From assembly GCA_024102975.1 (NCBI GenBank), contig JAGFJD010000502.1, positions 1-64,000 of the forward strand: DNA of 64,000 nt, written 5' to 3'. Shown piece by piece: positions 1 through 6,513 of the stretch. The DNA is from Phaeodactylibacter sp. Its GTDB lineage: Bacteria > Bacteroidota > Bacteroidia > Chitinophagales > Saprospiraceae. A program made the position numbers and the translations under genes. The notes beneath the pieces are model-generated. The model made no database searches. It was not told the origin of the DNA and saw only the letters and a program-made list of their open reading frames with translations. Every line of letters begins with the position of its first letter. The stretch's first letter is position 1.

Positions 1-753
1 ACGCTCACTCATCCGGTGGGCAAGTACCACGTGTACAACAACAAGGCCATCAACCTGCTGGCGGGCATCATCGAAAAGGCCGCAGGTATGCGAATGGATG
101 AATGGATGGAAAAAGAACTGTTCCGGCCGCTGGGCATTACCGATACCTACTGGCGCAAGGACTCGGCCGGCAACCCCTACTGCATGGCCTTCCTGGAGAT
201 CCGCCCCCGGGATCTGGCAAAGATTGGGCAACTGCTGCTGCAAAACGGGCAGTGGGAAGGCCGGCAGCTCATCAGCCGGGCATTTATCGAAGAGGCCATG
301 CGCCCGGCGGCGCCTTTCCTGCCCAACTACGGCCTGCTGTGGGAGCTCTACACCGATACCTTTGAATTTGTGGTGGACGAAACCCAACTGCAGGCTCTGA
401 AAGCCGCCAATGTTCATCCGGATTTTCTGGCCAGGGCCCGGCAGATAGAAGGCCGCTACGACGGCTACCGCCCCTACTACGGCAAGGTGCGGGAAGTGTT
501 CGGCGACAGCTGGCGGGAGGCATTCCAGCGCCACCTCTGGCCCACCGGGCTGCACCTGGGGCGTAAGGAAACGGGGGGACAATGGGCCTTCGCCGGGCTC
601 GGCTACCTGGGGCAGCACCTCATCGTCTGGCCGGAAGCGGAGTTGGTGGCCGTCCGCCTGATCGCTCAGTATGACGGATACGATTGGAATACCGATGAAC
701 TGACGGATTTCCCGGAGCTGGTGCGGGCGCTGGTGGAGGGGCCGGGGCGGTAG
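1..753 (+). CDS. Serine hydrolase, class C beta-lactamase-like (5' end outside window)
   Basis: The open frame runs in from the left edge, so the start, any signal peptide and the SxxK nucleophile motif are not visible. The visible 250 residues begin close to a Tyr-x-Asn motif (VYNNKAINLLAGIIEKAAG), which is the second active-site motif of class C beta-lactamase/DD-peptidase-like serine hydrolases. It is followed by the family's usual EKELFRPLGITDTYW segment and, further on, by IRPRDLAKIGQLLLQNGQW. The C-terminal part (WAFAGLGYLGQHLIVWPE) sits where the third motif and final strand are expected. In Bacteroidota such proteins act as periplasmic or secreted esterases, peptidases or beta-lactam hydrolases; the substrate cannot be told from the sequence. 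Confidence 0.8.
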   Translation, partial: TLTHPVGKYHVYNNKAINLLAGIIEKAAGMRMDEWMEKELFRPLGITDTYWRKDSAGNPYCMAFLEIRPRDLAKIGQLLLQNGQWEGRQLISRAFIEEAMRPAAPFLPNYGLLWELYTDTFEFVVDETQLQALKAANVHPDFLARARQIEGRYDGYRPYYGKVREVFGDSWREAFQRHLWPTGLHLGRKETGGQWAFAGLGYLGQHLIVWPEAELVAVRLIAQYDGYDWNTDELTDFPELVRALVEGPGR

Positions 754-1101
754 GCGGGCCGGTTATTGGTTCATTTTTATTCAGCCGGGCCTGTGGTTGT
801 TGGTTATTTACTGCGGCCCGGCGCCCAGCGGTTATTGACTGTTTCCACGTAACGGACTGAAGGCTCGTCCTGCGAGAATTGACAGTGACGATAATCATTT
901 ATTTTTTTACAGGCTCAGAATACCTTGCTCTGTGAACCACTCTTCAAAAGCGCTCTTTTTTTCAAAATAGACTCTTATTACCCCCCATTTTGAGGCTTCG
1001 TCCGGCAGCCCCCCTTTTGTTGTCGGCGGGGCTGTTCATTTAAAACCATAACCATAAAAACGTTTCAGTTTTTCGAAAATGGCCAGTATTCCCTTTACAG
1101 G
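754..1101. other. Intergenic region with GGTTATT motifs
   Basis: About 350 bases without a credible gene. It holds several copies of the GGTTATTG-type word (near 761-772, 803 and 829), the same word found in the intergenic regions at 1930-1945, 6190-6220 and 50449-50560. The bases just before 1102 stay open in the frame of the next gene without an ATG, which matters for the choice of its start. Confidence 0.5.
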
Positions 1102-1722
1102 TTGCTGGCTGTATCGCTTGCGTTGATCCTATGGGCTTTTCTTCCCTCAGCACTGGCACAACCCAAGGTGGGCGTGATCGGCGGCGCCAACTTTTCCGAT
1201 CTTCGGATGGAAAATGCCGATAACAGCGGTGTGGAGTACAACATGCGCTCCAGCTTCAAAGCGGGCCTGATCGCAGAAGTTCCTATCGGAGTCAGCGGGT
1301 TTGCCATTCAGGCCGAGCCGCTGTTCGTACAGAAAGGCGCATCGGTAAAAACCCCGATCAAGTCGGAGACCGACGGTCCGGAAACGGGCCTCAGGATGAA
1401 TTACATTGAATTGCCGATCCTGGCGAAGTACTCTTTCGACTTCGGCGCCCTGTGGCCTTATCTGGTTGCCGGCCCCGAATTCGGATGGATGCTGAGCGCC
1501 AAACACACGGGCGTAGATGTAAAGGATAATTTCGAAGATCTTGACTTCCTGGCCACCGGCGGCCTCGGCCTCGATATCGAAGCATCTGACATGATCTTCG
1601 TCTTCGTGGAAGGCCGCTACAACTACGGCTTGTCCAACATCAATGCAGTAAAGAACAGCACGGTTGACCTGTACAACCGCGGAATACAGGTGATGGGCGG
1701 CGTGAAGCTGGCGTTGTGGTAG
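1102..1722 (+). CDS. Outer-membrane beta-barrel protein (porin-like, PorT-type family)
   Basis: The protein has a hydrophobic signal segment (LLAVSLALILWAFLPSALA) and then a mature part starting QPKVGVIGGANFSDL. The mature part shows alternating strands such as GFAIQAEPLFVQKGA, MNYIELPILAKYSF and the final GIQVMGGVKLALW, ending in an aromatic residue. This is typical of the eight-stranded outer-membrane barrels common in Bacteroidota; function unknown. No in-frame ATG exists upstream: the frame can start at TTG 1102 or, less usually, at ATA 1054 (ATAAAAACG), which looks like a mutated ATGAAAACG and would add basic residues to the signal peptide. About 206 residues from the TTG. Moderately sure of the family, unsure of the start. 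Confidence 0.75.
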   Translation: MLAVSLALILWAFLPSALAQPKVGVIGGANFSDLRMENADNSGVEYNMRSSFKAGLIAEVPIGVSGFAIQAEPLFVQKGASVKTPIKSETDGPETGLRMNYIELPILAKYSFDFGALWPYLVAGPEFGWMLSAKHTGVDVKDNFEDLDFLATGGLGLDIEASDMIFVFVEGRYNYGLSNINAVKNSTVDLYNRGIQVMGGVKLALW

Positions 1723-1928
1723 GAGGGAGAGCGGGGCGTATCTGCTGTAACCTGTATTTGGGGGGTGTAACGCTTGTTACCTGCTCTTAACTGGTTATAT
1801 GGCTGCCTCTTCCACAAGCTCAGGGTGAAATGGTTATATTGTTGGCTTGCCAGCTGCGGCCCCACGCCAGGGTGCGGTTTACTACCGTGCCCTGGCTTAG
1901 GAAGACAGCCCCCCCCCTTTAGCCACAA

Positions 1929-1998
1929 CGAATAACCAATAACGACAAAACCCCTCCGGGCCACAAAGGCCAGAGGGGTTTTGTGCCTCCGAGCGGCA
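1929..1998 (-). repeat. Copy of the tRNA-Gly 3' flank (terminator hairpin plus last tRNA bases)
   Basis: This stretch matches 6197-6271 in order: a CGAATAACCAATAACG word, a hairpin of the same design, CCACAAAGGCC in the loop, then CTCCGAGCGGCA. In the second copy the last bases are the 3' end of an intact tRNA-Gly gene. Here only the final eight bases (GAGCGGCA) of the tRNA remain and the sequence beyond is unrelated. It could be a displaced attachment-site remnant or the end of a lost duplicate tRNA. Confidence 0.55.
1945..1984. terminator. Hairpin, probable terminator
   Basis: A perfect 12-bp stem pairs ACAAAACCCCTC (1945-1956) with GAGGGGTTTTGT (1973-1984) around a 16-base loop. Compared with the hairpin at 6220-6258, two base pairs differ with compensating changes on both arms (A-T here, G-C there), so the structure rather than the sequence is kept. 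Confidence 0.6.
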
Positions 1999-2129
1999 TA
2001 AGTTGAGCAACAAGATTGAGTTTGCCCCACTAGAATGATAATGTCAGATGTTCCATTTCTTCTACCTCCATTTTTGGGCATTATAGTCCTGGTTTTTGTG
2101 GCCATCCCGTTAGAAATGAAAAAGTTCCG

Positions 2130-2137
2130 TATCTTTG
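2130..2137 (+). promoter_or_regulatory. Bacteroidota -7 element before the E5-like gene
   Basis: TATCTTTG matches the Bacteroidota -7 consensus TAnnTTTG exactly and lies 42 bases before the ATG at 2179. No clean TTTG is seen at the -33 distance (GTTAG at 2109-2113 is the nearest), so only half of the promoter is convincing. Confidence 0.45.
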
Positions 2138-2178
2138 AATAGCAGGTTTTCCGATTTTAAATCATCAATCCCAAAACT

Positions 2179-2712
2179 ATGGAAAGTCTTGTACCTCAAA
2201 AAGAAGGGACGTTTCCTCTTTTGTTACTGCTGTTCGTGACAAGTTTAATCGTTTATCTTTTTTTGATCATTACCCAGGTGTCAAAGCCGGTTCCAATCAG
2301 CCCCTCAATATCCTATTGGGAAAGCCTTGACCTATCCATTTCCGATTTCATCCTACGCTCCGAAACACCCGAGATCACTCTTACAAACGAGCAGGTAACG
2401 GAAATCACCGCGCTTTACAATGATGGTTTGGAGTTTGGTGACGATCCGAATGACCCCTGCCAGAAACTGAAATTAACAGGTTTTAAGAAACTAAATAAAT
2501 GGATCAATCAGTTTAAGCAAAGAGGATTTACAGTATCCAAGATCAGGGAAACCTTAAAAATCGGCACCCGATCGGTATACAATCATAGAAGCGGCACCAA
2601 TTTTACAAGAATTATCCACCCAGACGGCAGTTGTATTATTGTTGATTTTGTAGATTGCCTCATCTGGCAGATTGCTCCAGCACACTTTATATTATATTTT
2701 AAAGGATTATGA
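2179..2712 (+). CDS. Membrane-anchored protein with colicin-E5-like RNase domain (putative toxin)
   Basis: 177 residues. Residues 12-34 (FPLLLLLFVTSLIVYLFLII) form one transmembrane helix. After a linker, residues ~105-177 resemble the colicin E5 ribonuclease domain: a QRGFTVSKIRETLKIG segment (compare RGWT..I...V..G in E5), then a basic loop, RIIHPDGSCIIVDF and WQIAP, in the order of the E5 fold's central strands. Colicin E5 cuts tRNA anticodons with Q34; whether this protein does so is inference from pattern only. The stop overlaps the next start (ATGA, 2709-2712), so the two genes are translationally coupled. The unit is clearly more AT-rich than its surroundings, suggesting recent acquisition. 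Without the E5 reading it would be a membrane-anchored protein of unknown function. Confidence 0.55.
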   Translation: MESLVPQKEGTFPLLLLLFVTSLIVYLFLIITQVSKPVPISPSISYWESLDLSISDFILRSETPEITLTNEQVTEITALYNDGLEFGDDPNDPCQKLKLTGFKKLNKWINQFKQRGFTVSKIRETLKIGTRSVYNHRSGTNFTRIIHPDGSCIIVDFVDCLIWQIAPAHFILYFKGL

Positions 2713-2993
2713 AAAGCTTGACCAAAATATACGTGCGTGTTTTTTCCGAAGAATATTGGTTTGGCGCCTGGGCGCCGGTTGACGCTATAGCTGATGACAA
2801 AGAGGATGGTATCTTCATTATTACGGAGAACAACCTGACTGAAGATGATGAATACGAGTTTTTTAAGCCTGGCACTGAAGTGAGGGTGGAAAAATTTACT
2901 GATGAGCATGGAAGGGAGTTTCTTGGGGCGACTGAAGTTTATCTTCAATCGGCTAATAGAGAGAACGGTTACAAGCTCCCCAATAAATTTTGA
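2709..2993 (+). CDS. Small acidic partner of the E5-like protein (putative immunity protein)
   Basis: 94 residues, strongly acidic (EDDEYEFFKPGTEVRVEKF), with no signal peptide or membrane helix, so probably cytoplasmic. The layout (IYVRVF, then FGAWAPVDA, then DGIFIIT, then YEFFKPGTEVRVE) suggests a small all-beta fold like widespread little proteins with a W-x-PV motif. The 4-bp ATGA overlap with the preceding gene and the acidic character fit an immunity or antitoxin role against a basic nuclease, but this is inferred from position and charge alone. Confidence 0.5.
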   Translation: MKSLTKIYVRVFSEEYWFGAWAPVDAIADDKEDGIFIITENNLTEDDEYEFFKPGTEVRVEKFTDEHGREFLGATEVYLQSANRENGYKLPNKF

Positions 2994-3011
2994 GTAAAAA
3001 TCGAATACCGA

Positions 3012-4469
3012 ATGAAATGGATTGACGCTGGGCCCGATTTTCTGAGATGGATATTCCTGCCCGCCTTAATTCTCCTATCTTCTTGCCTCCCCTGCCAGAC
3101 AATGGCAGCCGGCCTGCAGGCCGATGAAGCCACTCTGTATCGAAACGAGGGACAGCTATGCGCCCTGCTCACTCTTAGTTGGAAGCATGCCTGGAGAAAC
3201 GAACGCAACCACGATGGCGCCTGGTTATTTTTCAAAACAAAAAGCCCGGAGGGAAGCTACCGGCATGCCTGGTTGGCCTCCAAGGGGCATCAGGTGGTTG
3301 ATGAATTGGTAGAGTGGCCGGCATCGCTCACTATGGAAGTATCGGAAGATGGAGCTGGCGCGCTGGTTTTTCCCGGTAAGGAGTTTCGCGGAGAAGTGAA
3401 TGCCACGGTCAATGTATGCCTGCAGGAAAGACAGCCGATAGAAAACCTACAAGTATATGGGCTCGAAATGGTTTTCATACCCGGCGGCCCCAACAAATTG
3501 GGAAATCCTGGTTCTGTGGCCCTGTCAGCAGGGGCGTTTTATCTTGCCGGGAGCAACAGTAATTACGGTGGCTTGTTTGAGCTTACCCATGAAGATCAGG
3601 AAATTCCAGTTGGCCCGTCTGCCGGGGCTTTATACTATTCTCCGGCGGCCAGTACTGGTGACGGCAAAGGCCCCATACCGGCCTCTTTTCCAAAGGGGGT
3701 AGCGCCATTCTGGATCATGAAATACGAACTTGCGGTGGGCCAGTATGTGGATTTCCTCAATGCCTTGTCCCCGGATCAGGCGCGAAATCGCAGCCCAATT
3801 GAAACAAGTGGCGCCCAGGAGGCGCCCTATTTCAGCCACCTCGGAGAGAAAAGCCGTGAATCCATCCGCTTCAGCGGAGGCCGCCGGGTTGCGCTCTATC
3901 CCGAGCAGCCGTGCGGTTTCCTGGGCTGGAAAGACCTGTTGGCTTACGCCGACTGGGCCGGCCTGCGCCCAATGACGGAGTTGGAATATACCAAAACCTG
4001 CCGTGGAACGCGCGAGCCCATCGCCGGCGGCTACCCTTGGGGGGCTGCTACCCGTATCTACCTTCAGCGTGGCCTGGATGAAAACGGTTTCCTGTATAAC
4101 GGCCGGTTCCTATTCGAGGGCCAGCTCGATCATCATATCCGGTCCTTATCGATCTTCGGCGCTTCCTACTACTGGGTGATGGACCTCTCCGGCAGCCTCT
4201 GGGAATGGGCCGTTAGCATCGGCCACCCGGAGGGCCGCGCCTTTACCGGCCAGCATGGCGACGGGCAGCTCGCCCATACCGGAGAGGCCAATACCTCCGG
4301 CTGGCCTATGGATAATGGTTTTGGTTTCCGCGGCAGCGGCTACTATCTGCAAGATGACCCACTGAAAATCCGAACCTATACGCCGATAGCAGAGCGGCCG
4401 TTCGCCTGCCTGAATGATGGGCGCCGCCGCCGGTGGGCGGGAGGGCGTTTGGTGAGGAGTTGGCAGTGA
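3012..4469 (+). CDS. SUMF1/formylglycine-generating-enzyme-fold lipoprotein
   Basis: 485 residues. The N-terminus WIFLPALILLSSC has the look of a lipoprotein signal with cysteine at the lipobox. The second half carries the FGE-sulfatase (SUMF1) fold signature: APFWIMKYELAVGQYVDFLN, FLGWKDLLAYADWAGLRPMTELEYTKTCRG, GGYPWG, DLSGSLWEWAVSIG and a final GGRLVRSW. True formylglycine-generating enzymes act on sulfatases with copper-binding cysteines; most bacterial SUMF1-fold proteins are instead structural, binding or gliding-motility proteins, so no reaction is assigned. The region between residues ~25 and 160 is specific to this protein. Start ATG at 3012, 18 bases after the preceding stop. Confidence 0.75.
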   Translation: MKWIDAGPDFLRWIFLPALILLSSCLPCQTMAAGLQADEATLYRNEGQLCALLTLSWKHAWRNERNHDGAWLFFKTKSPEGSYRHAWLASKGHQVVDELVEWPASLTMEVSEDGAGALVFPGKEFRGEVNATVNVCLQERQPIENLQVYGLEMVFIPGGPNKLGNPGSVALSAGAFYLAGSNSNYGGLFELTHEDQEIPVGPSAGALYYSPAASTGDGKGPIPASFPKGVAPFWIMKYELAVGQYVDFLNALSPDQARNRSPIETSGAQEAPYFSHLGEKSRESIRFSGGRRVALYPEQPCGFLGWKDLLAYADWAGLRPMTELEYTKTCRGTREPIAGGYPWGAATRIYLQRGLDENGFLYNGRFLFEGQLDHHIRSLSIFGASYYWVMDLSGSLWEWAVSIGHPEGRAFTGQHGDGQLAHTGEANTSGWPMDNGFGFRGSGYYLQDDPLKIRTYTPIAERPFACLNDGRRRRWAGGRLVRSWQ

Positions 4470-4510
4470 AGGCATTAGCGCCATAAAATGCATAAAACAG
4501 GAACGGCGCC

Positions 4511-6166
4511 TCAAATCTTCACCACCGTATACCCTACCTGCTCTCCATCAACCTCAAAAATGACCCTATAAGCCCCGCTGGGATAGTCCGCCCAGTCGAG
4601 CGACAAAAGGCCGTCTTTCAGAGTGGCGGCCTGCAGCAATTTTCCGGAGGGAGAATACACCTTTACAGCTGTTCCCAAAAGCGTTTCCGGCGCCTGTATG
4701 TTCAGCGTGTCTTCCACGGGGTTGGGGAACAATCGGAAAGGGTACTTCTGCTCCGTGCCGGAGGAGGAGACAGGCCTTTGCTGATATACCCGCACATAAT
4801 CGACCACCATGGGGCTCTGGGTAAAACCGGGGTCGATCTCCCCGGCCATGGCCACATTCAGCAGCAAATACTGGTCGGCGTCGAAGGGCCAGGTATCGGC
4901 ATTTTGGATGTCGGGCGCATAGGTGTAGTACACCTGGCCGTCAATGCTGAACTGCATGTCATCGGGAGTCCACTCCAGGGCGTAGATGTGGAACAGGTTG
5001 GAGACGTCCTCCGCCATGATACCGCCGTGGTTGACCGTGCCGCCGAAGGAAGAGGGCGTGTGGAGGGCGCTTTGGATGTAATTCTGGTTGTGCCCCCAGT
5101 GTTCCATGATGTCAATTTCGCCGCAGGCCGGCCAGGAAACGGCACCGTACTCGCTGGCCCAGAACCCTCCGGTTTCCGTGATGTTCTTCCCCAGCATCCA
5201 GATGGCGGGCCAGGTGCCCCGGCCGAAGGGGAGCTTGGCCCTTACCTCCACCCGCCCGTAGGTGAAGGCGAATTTGGAATTCAGGCGCGCCGAGGTGTAG
5301 TTCTTGGTTTGCCCCTGGTCCGTGAAGGTCTCTTTTTGGGCTACGATGTGCATCAGGCCGCCCTCGACGTAGGAATTGTCCAGCCGGTCCGTATAATGCT
5401 GGAATTCTCCATTGAACCAGCTCACCCCATTGGGCAGCTGCGTTTGGTGGTGCCATTTTTCCGGGTCGATAGCCCCCGCCTCGTTGAATTCGTCCGACCA
5501 AACCAGTTGGTCAAAGCCGGCGTCATTTACCGTACTGCCTGCAAAGCGGAAATCATCCAGGTAGGCGGTTACCTGATCATTGTTGTTCTCGCCGTTGACT
5601 TGAATGACCACGCGGCTGAAGTCGGTGCGGCTGGCCGGTGGGGGAGAGTCGGGGTCCAGGTTCAGAAAAGGGCCATTGGCGAAATCAAAGGTAACGGTTT
5701 GCCATTGGTCCAGGACGAGCGGCTGGATGATCTCACTCTGGGTAGGCCAGGGTTCGGGCAGGCCGCCGTTCTGCAATTTCAGGGAGATCTGGTTGGGTTG
5801 ATCCCCGGTGAGGCTGTTCGAAGGGATGTACACCTTCAGGGAAAAGACAGCCTGTTCCGACAGGTCGAAATGGCCGCGAATATCGAAGCCGGCATTGGCG
5901 TAGTCGCCGCCGGTGTCGGTGTATTTCAGGACCGTAGCGGAGGGGTTGACGCCCTGGGGGAAGGGGTTGGGAAAGGAGTGGTCTATTCCACAGTTGTCGC
6001 CGTACCAGGTGGCGATGGCGGCGCCGCCTTCAAAATTGTCAGTGATCGACGGGCTCTGGGCGAGGGCCGGGAGGAAAGAGAGCGTGAGAACGAGGAGGAG
6101 TAGATGTCGCAAAGTAAGATATATTTTTTCTGATTTAGGAATGATAAAAATGAATTCGACGTCCAT
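4511..6166 (-). CDS. Secreted GH16 beta-glucanase (laminarinase-like) with T9SS sorting domain
   Basis: 551 residues from the ATG at 6166; the frame stays open upstream into the tRNA gene, so the upstream ATG is rejected. A signal peptide (LRHLLLLVLTLSFLPALAQ) is followed by a beta-sandwich carbohydrate-binding-like domain (residues ~40-215). The GH16 catalytic domain (~215-460) begins LVWSDEFNEAGAIDPEKW and contains the catalytic motif GEIDIMEHWG around residue 350, with nucleophile and acid/base glutamates in E-I-D-I-M-E. From about residue 473, YPFRLFPNPVEDTLNIQ starts a T9SS C-terminal sorting domain ending YTVVKI. GH16 enzymes with this motif hydrolyse beta-1,3 or beta-1,3/1,4-glucans such as laminarin; the exact substrate is open. 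Confidence 0.93.
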   Translation of the reverse strand: MDVEFIFIIPKSEKIYLTLRHLLLLVLTLSFLPALAQSPSITDNFEGGAAIATWYGDNCGIDHSFPNPFPQGVNPSATVLKYTDTGGDYANAGFDIRGHFDLSEQAVFSLKVYIPSNSLTGDQPNQISLKLQNGGLPEPWPTQSEIIQPLVLDQWQTVTFDFANGPFLNLDPDSPPPASRTDFSRVVIQVNGENNNDQVTAYLDDFRFAGSTVNDAGFDQLVWSDEFNEAGAIDPEKWHHQTQLPNGVSWFNGEFQHYTDRLDNSYVEGGLMHIVAQKETFTDQGQTKNYTSARLNSKFAFTYGRVEVRAKLPFGRGTWPAIWMLGKNITETGGFWASEYGAVSWPACGEIDIMEHWGHNQNYIQSALHTPSSFGGTVNHGGIMAEDVSNLFHIYALEWTPDDMQFSIDGQVYYTYAPDIQNADTWPFDADQYLLLNVAMAGEIDPGFTQSPMVVDYVRVYQQRPVSSSGTEQKYPFRLFPNPVEDTLNIQAPETLLGTAVKVYSPSGKLLQAATLKDGLLSLDWADYPSGAYRVIFEVDGEQVGYTVVKI

Positions 6167-6196
6167 GAATGATGATGAAGGCCGATGAACCAATAA

Positions 6197-6264
6197 CGAA
6201 TAACCAATAACGAATAACGACGAAGCCCCTACGACCCACAAAGGCCGAGGGGCTTCGTTCTCCG
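6197..6264 (-). repeat. tRNA-Gly downstream repeat, second copy
   Basis: This is the intact-side counterpart of 1929-1990. It consists of AATAACC-type words, a terminator hairpin and the bases directly following the tRNA 3' end. Confidence 0.5.
6220..6258 (-). terminator. Terminator hairpin of tRNA-Gly
   Basis: A perfect 11-bp stem pairs ACGAAGCCCCT (6220-6230) with AGGGGCTTCGT (6248-6258) around a 17-base loop. It lies directly downstream of the tRNA on the minus strand. Confidence 0.6.
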
Positions 6265-6337
6265 AGCGGCAAACGAGACTCGAACTCGCGACCCTCAGCT
6301 TGGGAAGCTGATGCTCTACCAACTGAGCTACTGCCGC
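6265..6337 (-). tRNA. tRNA-Gly (anticodon CCC)
   Basis: Read on the minus strand the 73-nt gene folds into a full cloverleaf. The acceptor GCGGCAG pairs with TTGCCGC (one G-T pair), followed by discriminator U. The D-arm is AGCTCAGTTGGTAGAGC. The anticodon stem is TCAGC/GCTGA with loop TTCCCAA, giving CCC. The T-arm is CGAGTTCGAGTCTCG. CCA is not encoded, as is common in Bacteroidota. Confidence 0.95.
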
Positions 6338-6513
6338 TTTTATCCGCCGAAGCCCTGGCGCAGGCGGATGACTTTGGAATTTTTCTTAAAGCTCCACAAT
6401 ATTACCAATTCCCAGGCAAATATGCAATGAGAAAAGTTCCTTTCCTTTTCATTTCCAATTTTCCTACCTTCATCTTTTGGCAATACTTACCTTTCGTTCC
6501 TAAACCGAAACGC

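Larger units (their letters stand above)
1723..2129. other. Intergenic region with tRNA-flank copy
   Basis: No convincing gene. The region carries a hairpin at 1945-1984 and a short copy of the tRNA-Gly 3' end at 1991-1998. An open frame on the minus strand across 1623-2105 has low-complexity content and crosses the hairpin, so it is not taken as a gene. Confidence 0.5.

Noticed and set aside
1623..2105. Minus-strand open frame of 160 codons
   Set aside because: It crosses the outer-membrane gene, a hairpin and the tRNA-flank repeat. The translation is low-complexity and matches no protein pattern.
6167..6322. Upstream extension of the GH16 gene to an ATG inside the tRNA gene
   Set aside because: It would translate the tRNA and its terminator. 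The signal peptide begins after the ATG at 6166.
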